A stretch of DNA of 64,000 nt, from NCBI GenBank assembly GCA_002335605.1, contig BEDY01000005.1, positions 1,240,001 through 1,304,000 on the forward strand, written 5' to 3'. The notes beneath the pieces were generated by a model. That model did no database searches. It had not been told where the DNA came from and was given only the letters and a program-made list of their open reading frames with translations. The position numbers and the translations under genes are program-made. This document shows positions 34,406-44,859 of the stretch, piece after piece. This DNA is from Prillingera fragicola. Its lineage: Eukaryota; Basidiomycota; Tremellomycetes; Trichosporonales; Trichosporonaceae. The first letter of the stretch is position 1. The number at the start of each line of letters is the position of its first letter.

Positions 34406-34581
34406 CTTTCATATTATGGTCTTTCATATCACGACCCACGCGGATCGGTCAAATCCCCGGCCTTTCATATCATCCCCCACGCACCTCTTTCATATCCATC
34501 CACCCCACCCTCTTTCATATCACGAACGGTGGGCTTTAGCTTTCATATCATTGAACGTATCGGCGTGGTCTTTCATACTAA
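34406..34581 (+). repeat. seven TTTCATATCA-type elements downstream of the hydrolase gene
   Basis: Core starts at 34407 (TTTCATATTA), 34422, 34463, 34488 (TTTCATATCC), 34513, 34541 and 34571 (TTTCATACTA), all on the + strand. Steps are 15, 41, 25, 25, 28 and 30 bp. Spacers are unrelated. The element matches the three copies upstream of the hydrolase and I did not notice it elsewhere in the window. Confidence 0.88.
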
Positions 34582-35454
34582 TCGCGGGAACGGAAAGTCT
34601 GTGGATATAGCCAGCTATGCAGTCTTACAGATGACGAGAAAGCCGCGTTGTCAATCTGCCCCGGCACGGCGGCTCAGAACCCCCCCCCACTCTCCACAGC
34701 ATCTCTGCACATACCGCCACAGCATCCCAGACTCGAGCAGCTGGCCAGGAGGCCAGGAGCCAATGTTTGCTGAGAGGTAGATAAGCAAGAAACACCATAC
34801 CACCAATCCTGATCCTGGCTGCTGGCAGCAGGGCGGTGAGCGCCAGTGGCGTCAAGCCATCGCCACCGCGCGTGTTTGGCGCGTCGCGTCAAAGGTCCCC
34901 ATCTGAAACAGCTTTCAAGCAGAGATCAAGATTGAAATCTGAACAGAAGAACGAACTCTGCGCTCGCTCGTGCAAGATCTTGACGCGGACGGCTCGCTTG
35001 GAGCAGCTAAAGCGGCCGGAAGCGGCGGCCGGGATACCTGGTTGCGGTGCGCATGAGCTGAGCGAGTTCGAGATTTAGCTGTTGGATGAGCTGAATTGTG
35101 AGCTGCGTGTCCTTGTCCCCGCGGACGTGCAGGACTGGTCAACAGTACTGAATCATTTGTGCTTGGTCGCACAGAGCGCACAGACCTCCAAGCACTCAGA
35201 TCTGCACGGACTACAATGGCACGGACACTGAACAGCTGTCGCCACACCATACGTGCTGCATACCGCCGTAACAGGGGAGAGGAAAGAGTGTAACATGAAA
35301 GAGTGTCTTCATACATCGTCTAAAAGAGTCCATTGTCGCTGCTGGCGTGGTGGAGACGCGTGGCAGGGGATGATGAGGGTGTGTAGTAAAAAGCTGTGGC
35401 CTAGCGCGCGCGCCATGTGAGACTGTCGTAGGGTCACGTTGGGCAGACGCCGGC
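34582..35454. other. intergenic, no gene seen
   Basis: Contains a C-run (about 34681-34688) and GC-rich sequence, then the 3' flank of the KRE9-like gene. Open frames up to 133 codons look like composition artefacts. Confidence 0.45.
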
Positions 35455-36082
35455 TTAGAGGAGGAGAGCGGCGAACGAGCCAGCAACGAGGGCAATGGAG
35501 GGGACGAGGGCCTTGGCGCCGCTGCCAGCGGGGGTGCCCGACGAGGCGTTGGGGATGTTGCCCGAAGCCGAAGCGCCGGTGGCAGCACCGTTGGAGGCCG
35601 AGAAGACGACCGAGCCGCCCGAGGTGGCAGTGTTGGTGACAGCGGGCTGGACGGACGACGCGCCGGTGGCCGACGACGACGAGCCGGCGGCGGCGCCAGA
35701 GCCCTGCTCAATCTCAAAGTAGCCCGACTGGGCGAGGATTCCGGAGCCCTTCGAGTCGACAAAGTTGATACGGTACTTGTCGCCAACGTACTTGGTGTCG
35801 ACAGTGTACGAGTACGAGCCGGCCGAGGTCGAGACGTCCTCGGCAATGGGGACGGTCGAGAAGGGCTCGGGGATCTCGATCGAGAGGGTAAAGGTGCTGG
35901 GGTCGGTCTCGACAGACTGTCGTTGTCAGTTACAGTTACACGCAAGGTCACGCGTCGCTCACCTCCCAGGTAATGGTCTCGGCGGCGCCAGTCTTCCAGG
36001 TGGAAGTGTTGGTGGGCGAGGTGATCTTGATGGCCTGCGCGGCGGCAGCGGCGAGGATGAGGACGGCAGAGTTGAAAAGCAT
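35455..36082 (-). CDS. GPI-anchored Ser/Thr-rich protein with KRE9/KNH-type N-terminal domain
   Basis: Two exons (36082-35963, 35916-35455) encode 193 residues. The signal peptide MLFNSAVLILAAAAAQA is followed by the short beta-rich domain typical of the fungal KRE9/KNH1-like N-terminal family (IKITSPTNTSTWKTGAAETITWE ... SYSYTVDTKYVGDKYRINFVDSKG). Next come a Ser/Ala/Gly-rich stalk with glycosylation potential and a C-terminal hydrophobic tail (ALVPSIALVAGSFAALLL) fitting GPI-anchor addition. The likely location is the plasma membrane or cell wall; the molecular role of these proteins is not established. Divergent from a second small secreted protein of similar type. Confidence 0.88.
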
Positions 36083-37189
36083 GGCGGCGGGTGTTGAGAG
36101 TGGGAAAGAGTAAGGGAGAGTAAAGAGGAGGGGATGAGAAAAGTGCAAAGAAGATGTAACAACAAGCAATCCGATGCAGGACAGGGGTGGGTGGACACGG
36201 AACCTGGCCAAACACAAAGTCGGGCTCTAATTCTGACTGCGCGCCAAGAGCTGTGTGCAGCTCTCACTGATCACTGATCAAGGTTTTCTTGCTTGCAGCT
36301 TGCCTTGGCTGTAAAGCCCTGTTCTATTCTGCAAGCCAGGCTCGCCATGGCCACACCCACGTCCCCTATGCAGGTCTAGTCTACGCCACTGCTTCCAGGC
36401 CTCATTGCTGCTACCTGGCACTGCTCTGGCGCACAGACCTTTGAGCTTGTGCAGACCAACGCAGGCTTGCACCTTGTTTGGTCCCTAGAGGCGATGTGAA
36501 CGTGCACCCTAAGAGGTGTGCACCTGTGTGCTACGCGTGCACGCGTGCATGTGCATGTGTCGTCTGCGCTGCAGAGAGAAAAAAGATACAAGAGCTTCGT
36601 GGTCGATTCCAATTCAACGCCACCCAACGCCTCGTTGCCTAGGACGCGACAACGCGTAGCATCGACGGCGAATGCTGGCTGCAGCACCAGGGGCGCAGAG
36701 ATTATCAGGTGGGGGGTAGGAACAAAGGGGGGCCAGCAAGGTCAAAGGGGCACATGCATGACCCTGGTTCCTGAATACTTTGTTGACTCATTCCTGGGCA
36801 GCTGGCGGCCAGAGTGATGTTGCCGGAACCAAGCATAGGCGCGGGAGCTTCCGAGGAGGATGTGGGCTGTAGGCAGGCGCCCTGCAGTTTTACATAAACA
36901 GGCCTTTGCTACCGAGGCACCGCACTCTACGCTGTGCCACGCGCTGTGCCCTGAGGGGAACTTGAAGTTTACGCCCCAGATACTGGCGGGAACTCCCACA
37001 CTGCACAAGATTGCAATCGCGACTTCTGATCACTGCTGGCTTCTGTTACTTTCTCTCATTTCTCATTTCTCAAAGGCATCCACAGACTTGGCTGGTCCAC
37101 AGTTCAGCCACCACCCCTCGTTCCCCCTCCCCCTCACTCCTCTCCCCCTTCCACCTCGACCACGACCCAGGCCTGCGCGTCACGTCACC
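36083..37189. promoter_or_regulatory. shared 1.1-kb divergent promoter of two surface-protein genes
   Basis: It contains a 29-base perfectly alternating purine/pyrimidine tract (36532-36560) with two ACGCGT hexamers (36533-36538, 36541-36546) and a further ACGCGT near 36653. ACGCGT is the MluI cell-cycle box in yeasts; relevance here is untested. The right end (37105-37189) is a C/T-rich leader. Confidence 0.45.
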
Positions 37190-37782
37190 ATGTTCCGCCT
37201 CCTCAGCACCCTCATCGCCCTCCTCCTCGTCCCCTTGGCGCTCGGTACGTGTCCCATCCCCCGCATCTAGTGCACCACAGCATCTAACACCCCCCAGCCC
37301 AGTCGCAGGTCTACTGGCCCGTCCTCACCCCGTCACCATCAAACCCATGGGTCGTGGGCCAGAAAAACTTGCTAGCCTGGCGCATGGCCCTCGGCACAGG
37401 CATCAAGTCGTTTGACATTGAGCTGCACAACTGGCAGAGCAGCGTCATGGAGGGCGCCATCCACATTGCGCTGCGCGTCCCCGTCGAAAACATTATCGGC
37501 ACCTACAAGAACCCAGGCGGCGAAATCGAGGTCGACCTCGACGGCAACATTCCTACAGGCGATGGATTCGTGCTCGTCTTCATGGACAAGCTGCACGGAC
37601 AGATTTACGCCAAATCAGACCTGTTTAGCATTGTCGCCGAGCCACCATCAAACTTTACAGACCAGCCAAACGGCCTCCCCACAGCTACCGCTACCGCCAC
37701 GCTGCACAACTTGCCAGACCCGACCCAGGGGTGGGCACTCACCCTCACGGGCGAGGTGCCGGCCACGTCCACGGCGTCGTGA
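37190..37782 (+). CDS. small secreted protein, KRE9/KNH-like
   Basis: Two exons (37190-37244, 37298-37782) encode 179 residues. The signal peptide MFRLLSTLIALLLVPLALA is encoded almost exactly by exon 1. The mature part resembles the KRE9/KNH-type fold (WPVLTPSPSNPWVVGQKNLLAW ... IPTGDGFVLVFMDKLHGQIYAKSDLFSI), with a Thr/Ala-rich C terminus but no clear GPI tail, so it is probably released. The assignment to the family rests on the pattern of Trp/Gly and the SP..PW..G..N.L.W segment and is less certain than for its neighbour. Confidence 0.75.
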
Positions 37783-38115
37783 TAGACGCGTGGATGCGCG
37801 CGTTGTGTGTATGACGGTACTTCCTTTTCATGACTTATGGACCCTCAGCTCTTAGCTATGCATAGACATTTGTGTTTTTAGCTAAACCATCACGCGCTTT
37901 CGCGACCTCTAAACAACAGCGCCTGCAAGGGGGCTCAACATCACACACTTATGCCTGGGCTCACGCTTTATTGAATTGGACTAACAAAACGCGTCCACCT
38001 GCGATGGCGTGCAACAGTAGTGCATTCGTGTTCAACTTGGTAACATGGCCATCTTGTCATTATGCAGTCTAACATCTGCCTGCGCTCCTCCTGAGCCTCC
38101 CCGCAGCCAACAGCT
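37783..38115. other. 3' UTR region between convergent genes
   Basis: 333 bases between the small secreted protein and VPS5. No gene recognised. Confidence 0.45.
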
Positions 38116-40398
38116 CTACTGCTGAGCCAGAGCCTGCTGCTGCGCCTGCGCACGCTGCACCATCTTGAGGAGCATGGCATGATACTCTTCCCAGGCAGTA
38201 ACGAGCTCGCGCTGCCGCTCAATCTGCATGTCGAGGTGCGCCGACAGCGTCCGCTTAAACTCGTCAACACGCTCGCGCTCGAACCGCGCAAACTCGGCCT
38301 TGACGAGTTTGGATTGCGCGTCAAAGTCTGCCGCGGCGTCGCGGGCCCTGCGCTCGGCCTTTGAGTCAGTGACGTTTTAATATTTGGGGCTCACCTCTGG
38401 CAACTCTGCGAGCGAAACTGGCCGGCCCTGCTGCCTAGCCTTTTCGCGCACCTTGCGCGCCGCGCCGACTTCCTTTTCCGCAGCCTGCCACGCGTGGTAC
38501 GTCTTGACGCGCGAGTGGAACGCGAGGCGTACACTGGCGATAAAGCGGACATACTCGTCGGCGAGATTGAGCAGCTGGCTCACGTCCGACTTTGCCTGTT
38601 CCTCGCCAGTGGTCTTCTCCTTGCGCGCCAGGTCGGCGAGGCGGCCTAGTGCTGCGCACATTGCTGCGCCGAGATCTGAGTCGGCGAGCGCAGCGGCAGA
38701 GTCGGCAAAGTCGCCCATGGCCATGGCCATATCGAGGCGGGTCTTTCTCGCCGCGTCGAGAGACTTGGACAGGCCCTTGAGCTGTCCCTCGAGGTGGTCG
38801 AGGTAGGCCCTTTTGTTGTCAAACCACTCGTCCTGCTCCGTGTATCGCGGTCCCGTCCAACTAGACAAAAGACCAGAGTTGGCGTCGGGGGAAGCTGCGC
38901 GGCGGTTCTTAATATCCAGCGCAAACGTGTCGCTCTCCAGGAAGAGGCGCAGGTCCGGGTCCAGCTGCAGGATAGGATGAGAGGTCATCTTGCCCAAGCA
39001 GCGCTGAAGCGCTGAGCGGCGGGTCTCGATAAACTGGTCCTGGAAGCGGCCAAAGGCGTGCTTGTCAGGTACTGGCGGCACAATTACACCGGGATTGTTC
39101 TGCGACAATGCCTCGAACAGCCACAAAAAGTCTGAGAAACGGCGCAGCACACTGAAATCACCACGTCTGTAGTGCGGCGACGTCGTCTTGGTCTGCACAG
39201 TGTAGATGACGTGCCCGCGCACAGGGTCGCCGACCTTTGTGGGGTTTGAGACGGTGATTTGGAAGACTGGCGTGTTGAGCAGCTTGGAACGGCGCGGCGT
39301 GCCCGGCGTGCTGGTCTCGCGCACTGAGCGGGACGGCCCGGACGCAGCAGGCGACGCGACCGGAGTCTCCGAGTTGACCGACTCGTCGTCACCGCCTGCC
39401 AGCGGGCCAGGCTCGCTCCAACCTCCACCGCCGCCTTCGTTCCATGGGTCGCCGCCGCCAGACGACAGCGGTGCGTCGTCAGCCTCCACGACGCCCCACC
39501 CGCGTCCGGCTCCAAAGCGCTTTGGCGGCGAGGCGCCGTTGGACGCATCGCCGCTGGCACCCAGGGCAAGGGATCGGAATCCATAGTCTGACCCGCCTGA
39601 TGCGCCGGGCGTCTCGAGCGGCGAGACCGACACGCGATCGGCAGGTGTTGGTGCGCCGAGCGGTGACCGCTCGTTCTGTCCACTGGTAGCGGGTGCGGGA
39701 CCAGGCGATGACGGACGCGAGCCCGTCGGTGTCAGCTGCGCCGACTCGGGGAGGGGAACGGCGGTGGGGTCAGACGACTTTGCGGGTGGCTTGTTGAGCG
39801 ACGGACGCTTGTCATGCTTGGGACGGAAGACGTAGGCCCCCTTTGTCTTGTCGGCTTTGTCTGGTGTCCCTGCTGCGGGCTGCGGGGCGGCAGACTTCTT
39901 GAACGCACGCTTGAGACTCTCCTCGGGGTCGCGCTCGGCGAGGAGGTCCTCGTCGATCAGGCCGGCGGGAAGGGGGCGGTCCGCTGGTGCATGGGAGCGC
40001 TGCGGTGAGATGGGAGAGGAGCTGGACGGCTCGCCAAAGGTCGGGGCGGCGCGGGGGGGAGAGCCGAAAGGTGAAGGAGCGTAGGGGTCTGTGCCAAAGC
40101 CGCCCTCAAAGCCGCCAGAGGAGGATGCTGCGAGCTCTTCGCGCTCGCGGGCTGCGATGACGGACGGGGGATCGGGGATTGCGCTGTAGCTCTCACCGCC
40201 AAAGCCCGTGTCGGGCTCGGAATCCTCGCGGGCAGGTGCAGGGGGGAGGGACGATGCCGCTCCCCAGCCGTCACTGGCGCCCGCTGAGAATGGGTTTCCC
40301 CATGGGTCGGCGTCGGTGGAATTGGCTTGGTAGAAAGAGGGGCGTGAGGCCGTGCCCGAGGCCGAGAGAAGACGTTCAAAGTTTGCTTCCTCGTCCAT
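38116..40398 (-). CDS. VPS5: retromer sorting nexin VPS5 (PX-BAR)
   Basis: A membrane-bending sorting nexin of retromer, recycling cargo from endosomes to the Golgi. Two exons (40398-38395, 38358-38116) encode 748 residues. The first ~370 residues are disordered and rich in Pro, Ser and Ala. The PX domain is at ~371-489 (RRFSDFLWLFEAL with the PI3P-binding RR, then VIVPPVPDK and IETRRSALQRCL). The BAR domain occupies ~510-748 as long helices, ending QRAQAQQQALAQQ. The start at 40398 (MDEEANFERLLS) is chosen over an upstream ATG because the added residues lack similarity. Snx1/2-type homologs share the layout. Confidence 0.93.
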
Positions 40399-40718
40399 GC
40401 CGGTGGTTGGTAGAATGATGGTGAGGAAGTGGATGTGGATGGATGTGACGTTGGTCCCAACTGCGAACAAGGGGCGCCGCACCACGCTTAACATTCCGAA
40501 CGTGGCACCGGGCGTCACTGGGAACTCGATCGGGCAGCGATGCAGCACACGACTGAATGGTCATGGCAAAGTCATGCATTGGAGACACTAGATTGAAAGG
40601 AAATGATACATACCCAGCATCAGATGATGCATGGGTGGTGGTGCACAGGCCATGATTGAGGGGCAGTTGAAGTCGACCCCCTCGCTCTAAGTGGTCCCCA
40701 GCCTGTGCGTGGTGCGGC
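40399..40718. other. VPS5 promoter / PP2C 3' region
   Basis: 320 bases between two minus-strand genes; no coding sequence recognised. Confidence 0.4.
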
Positions 40719-42226
40719 CTACATGCGCTGCATGCGCGTGTTAAGCATACCGGCCTGCTGGCGTCGATACTCCCTCCTCGACTCGGTGGTGTCGACACCA
40801 CCGACCTCACCCCAGCCAGCGAGCGGCACGATGACGCAAGTGCAGTTGTCCTGTGCGCCGAGATCCTCGCCAAAATGCACAATGGTTTTGGCTGCGCGAG
40901 ATGGGTCCGATGCGTTGCGTGCGAGATCAACAATCTCCTGGTCTGATAACAAGGAGGTGATGCCGTCGGTCACAAGGACAATGTAGGCGTTCTTGGTACC
41001 GTCAATGATACGACGGGTCACCTCGGGCTCGGCCGTCACACCAGACGACTTCCACTCAAAGTCACCAAAGCTGTCATCAGCGCCAGACGCACACGCTGAC
41101 TCACCCCCGAGTGTTCTCAATAGCACCCATCCATCGTGTCTCGCCAAACGAGTCCTGCACCAACCTGTCCGTGCCCATACGGCGCAGGCGGTCGGCCTCA
41201 ATACGTGTTTCGGCGTGATGCCGATCCGTCAACGCGACAACCTCGCCCGTCTCGGCGTTGCACAGCAGCGCACGAGTGTCTCCTAGCTGCGCCATGGTGA
41301 GATGCACCTTCTTTGCTGCCCAGTGCGGCTGTCCCGGGCCGTCGAGAGAGTGGAGGAGGACCAGGCTTGCGGTCGAGCCGCAGTGCGTCGCCTTGTCGCC
41401 AATCTCAGCCTTGATCTGCTGATCCGCCTGCCTCTGTCAGCGTCTGCGCATTGGGTGAGACCCACTTTGAGAAACGCAAGCGTCAATCGCTCGTCGAGGG
41501 TCATCAGATCCCCCTCCTTGGCTGGCGGGTCGTGTGCCCACTTTGTCCACCTCCGCAATGCTCCTCCGCGCCAACGCCGAAAGTATCCTCCCCACTCGGC
41601 CGTGCTCTCAACGACAGCGGGAATGTCGGCGACGCTAACACTCTCGACGAGCTTGGCCAGATTCTCCTGTAAGAACGACGACACCTGCTTTCCACCATGG
41701 CTAGTCCCTACGTCAGCATCGGTCGGCAGTTACTACCCCTTCCCCAACACACTTACCCGTCAAAGATGCCAAAGAACGACACCTGGGACGCCATTAGGCC
41801 ACTCCCCGCCGTCGCCGGATCCCAATCCTTGGCCGGAGTCGACTGCAACGACAATGCAATCTCTTTCACATCAAGCTCGAGCGCGCACACATCCGTCGCG
41901 TCCTCCAAGTACCTGAACCAGTAAGCCGCACACTCCTCTCCCAGGCTGCCCAAGCACATGACTCACGTCCGTTCACCGCGCGAGGTCTGCACGCCCACGA
42001 CCTTGGGCAGCTTGAGAGACACCTTGTACGTCGCTGTTAGATGTCAGCCCACCACCCCCGCGCGTTCTCTTTGGAAGACCTGAAACTCACACCCGTCAAT
42101 AGTGGTCCCGCGCACAGAGTCCGAGATACGGCGCCTCGCGGCCGCCGCCAACAACGGCGCGCCGCGTCGAGAGGTCGAGGCCGCGGCGGCGCGCGCGAGT
42201 CTGGCTGTTCCCAATGCTATTGTCAT
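40719..42226 (-). CDS. PP2C-type protein phosphatase, probably mitochondrial (Ptc6/Azr1-like)
   Basis: A metal-dependent Ser/Thr phosphatase. The start at 42226 yields a basic, acid-free N terminus (MTIALGTARLARAAAASTSRRGAP) that fits a mitochondrial presequence. PP2C motifs: FFGIFDGHGG (split by the intron near 41699-41757), KATHCGSTASLVLL, LTMAQLGDTRALLC, the AYIVLVTDGITSLLSDQE segment and QDNCTCVIVPL near the end. Five or more introns, with junctions GTTIDA-TYKV, GERT-YLED, FDGH-GGKQ, LAFLK-, and ENTRG-FGDFEW. It ends QQAGMLNTRMQRM with a TAG at 40719. Assignment to Ptc6 versus other mitochondrial PP2Cs is tentative. Confidence 0.87.
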
Positions 42227-42486
42227 GGATGCGCACACATGAACAAGTAAGCGGTGCGAGAGGTACCTAAGATTTGTTGTTGGGGGTCTCAGACGGGGTA
42301 GTGATCGGCAACCGCCGAGCGGGGCTGAGCGGGCCGCTCTCCCTGGATTCGAAATCAAACGCCTCCTCCAGCTGGGTTGCTCGGCGCCACATCCAGGTAC
42401 TGTGGCTGCGTATGACTACCTGTTGTCCAAGCTGCTGCTGATTGCTCGCAGAGGTCCATGGTGGATTGTGAATGCATACATCATCT

Positions 42487-43704
42487 CTAGTCAAGCTCGG
42501 CCTCCTCTCTCTTAAATGCACGGCGCTGCGACAAGAACAACGGTGTCTGGTCCAGCTTGCCTGCGCGCCTTCCGAGTCCACGACGTGCCAGTCCGAGGCC
42601 GGTGTGGGCCACAGACATGCCTGGCAGCCTCTCGCCAGCGAGCACTCTGCGGCCAACCTTGGGAGCAGTACGACTGTAGATTGTCAGATTATGGTCGAGA
42701 GATAAAGAGGTAACCCACGAGTGAGGCTTGAAGTCGAACTTGGCAGGGTCACCATCGCGACGGTGGCCAACGGCCTCCTCCTCGACAACCAACGACATCT
42801 GCACTGTCAGCACCACACCCCAAAAACCTTGGCGCCTCCACTACTCCGTGGCAGACGCCTCAGCCAAGCCTGCGGCTAGCCGCCCAACTCACCATGTGCT
42901 GCCTCGCAATGGAGTCAAACGCTTTCCGTCCGTTCTCTCCGCGGAACTTGAGCACCCTCTCCACAGAGTCACGAGTGAGCGGCCTGAGCAAGCTAGTGTC
43001 GGTGTTCGAAAGCGACTCCACACTCTGCATACCACGGTCACGCGCGGCGGCAAAAGTGTCGCGACCAGCAGCGCGCGCGGCCATCTCAAACTTGATGTCA
43101 CGGGGTCCGTCAACGAGCGACACGATAGCAACGGGAGCGTAGTCTCCTGGCCTGCGGCCGTACTTGTGAATACGGGTGTAGCCGCCGGGACGCTCCTGGT
43201 AGCGCTCAGCGAGGGTGGTGAAGACCTTGGGCAACAGGTTGGTGGGAGACTGGAAACGCTCGGGGTCGGCGTCGGGGTCAAGCGCGGGCGAGGGAGGCGT
43301 GGGGGGGAGGACCTGCTGGTTGGCAATGGCCGCGGCAGAGTAGTGGTGACTGGGCTAATGGGTTGTCAGCGCGTCGGAACGTCGACCACCGAATGTGCTC
43401 ACCATAAGGTACCCCTGGGCCTTACGGCGCGCGGGGTCAGTGCCCTTCTTGCCGAGGGTGATGATCTGCTGTCAGCTAGGATCAACAGTAGCTAGCACAC
43501 CTTCTCAGCCATGCGGGCAGCCTCCTTGGCCTTGGGCACGGTGGTCTTGATCATTTCATGGTGGAGGAGAGCCGAGACGAGGTTGCTGAGTGTGTGTGAG
43601 CTGAGGCGCTGCTGTGCCGATGCAGCGGTTTCGACTTACCGAAGAAGCGCAGAGCGATGCGACGAAGTGCGCTGAAGCTTCCTAAGCTTGATACCGTGCT
43701 TCAT
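42487..43704 (-). CDS. MRPL8: mitochondrial ribosomal protein bL17m
   Basis: Large-subunit mitoribosome protein. The N terminus [37 protein letters not shown] is the bacterial L17 signature, followed by [21 protein letters not shown] and [27 protein letters not shown]. Six coding exons; introns follow ALLR, MAEK, GYLM, ARQHM and FKPHS. The C-terminal half ([15 protein letters not shown]..., [13 protein letters not shown] ... KREEAELD) is an extension beyond bacterial L17, as in other fungal versions. The gene shares a 268-bp divergent promoter with mitochondrial acyl carrier protein. Confidence 0.94.
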
Positions 43705-43972
43705 GGTGGACGGTGGTCGTCGAGGTCACTGTATACACTCGCAACTGGAACAATATCTCGACTTTTGCGAACACCTCCGCCCAGGCAGCAAGCGGCCTGG
43801 GTGAAAGTGCCACGACGGGATCAAATTAAAAACGCCGAGCCACTCCTCTGCCTGCGTGCGTCTCCTCGCCCACTGTCCATTCGCAGAGGGTGCGATTCAT
43901 CAGCTGCTGCTCAACCCCACCACAACCTCAACGCTCATCACCACCTCCCCCACCCCCCCACACTCAGCAGAC

Positions 43973-44676
43973 ATGTTCCGCCTCGCCCTCCGCGCTGCCC
44001 CCCGCGCCGCCCTCGCCGTCCGCCCTGTCGCTGCCCCCCGCGTCGCCCTCTTCGCCGGCGCCCGCGCATACTCGGCCGCTTCGCTCTCCAAGGACGACAT
44101 TACTTCGCGTGTCCTTGACGTCCTCCGTTCGTTCGAGAAGGTCGACGCCGGCAAGGTTGGTGTCGCATGTCATGCATAGGCAGCAGAGCGCACTGGTGGC
44201 GCTGCTGTGGGACCAACGACGAGCCTGGGATCCTTGACGGCAAAAGTCTTGTCGTCATCGGCCGGCTCCGAGACGTCTTACGTGCAATTGTGAAACCTAG
44301 GCAGCAGTAAGCTAACGCAACGACAGCTCACCCCCGCTTCGTCGTTCACCACCGACCTTGGCCTCGACTCGCTCGACGCCGTCGAGGTTGTCATGGCCAT
44401 TGAGGAGGAGTTTGCCATTGAGATCCCCGACGCCCAGGCCGACGCTATCAGCTCCGTTGACCAGGGTGAGTCGCCTCCACTTTATGGCTTGCTGGGTCTT
44501 TGCTGACTTTGTCTCTTAGCGATCGAGTACATTGTCAAGGTATGTTAACTGCAGCTGTTCGGCGCTATGCCAAGAGTTCTTTCACTAACCACATTGCTTT
44601 GCAAACAGACCCCTGAGGGTGAGTAGCTCCTAGCGAATGGTATGACGTGAGCGTCGCTGACCTCTTAGCACATTAA
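43973..44676 (+). CDS. ACP1: mitochondrial acyl carrier protein
   Basis: ACP of mitochondrial type II fatty-acid synthesis and a complex I/Fe-S assembly partner. A presequence rich in Arg/Ala ([21 protein letters not shown]) precedes the ACP fold with the phosphopantetheine serine in [19 protein letters not shown] (Ser about 76). Exons are 43973-44155, 44327-44465, 44520-44539, 44609-44618 and 44669-44676 (119 residues), so the last three coding exons are 20, 10 and 8 nt. If the final intron (44619-44668, GTGAGT...TTAG) is not spliced, a TAG at 44624 ends the protein as TPEGE; with splicing it ends TPEAH, which I judge more typical of fungal ACPs. The first donor, GTTGGT, is unusual. Confidence 0.92.
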
Positions 44677-44859
44677 TTACTGGCAACTCTAAGAGAGTGA
44701 TTGGCATGCAGATTTGACACTGGCATGCTGAATGGCAACAGCGCAAGACTACTAACGATGAAATCAATGCATACACAGTGGGGTTCCTGAGCCCACGTGC
44801 AAGCCGCCGCTGCACGGCACACAAGACACAGATGCGGCACAAGATAACCGTCTAGCCGT

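Noticed and set aside
33280..34581. CRISPR-like array
   Set aside because: Repeats are only about 10-12 bp, spacings are irregular downstream, a gene lies in the middle and the genome is eukaryotic.
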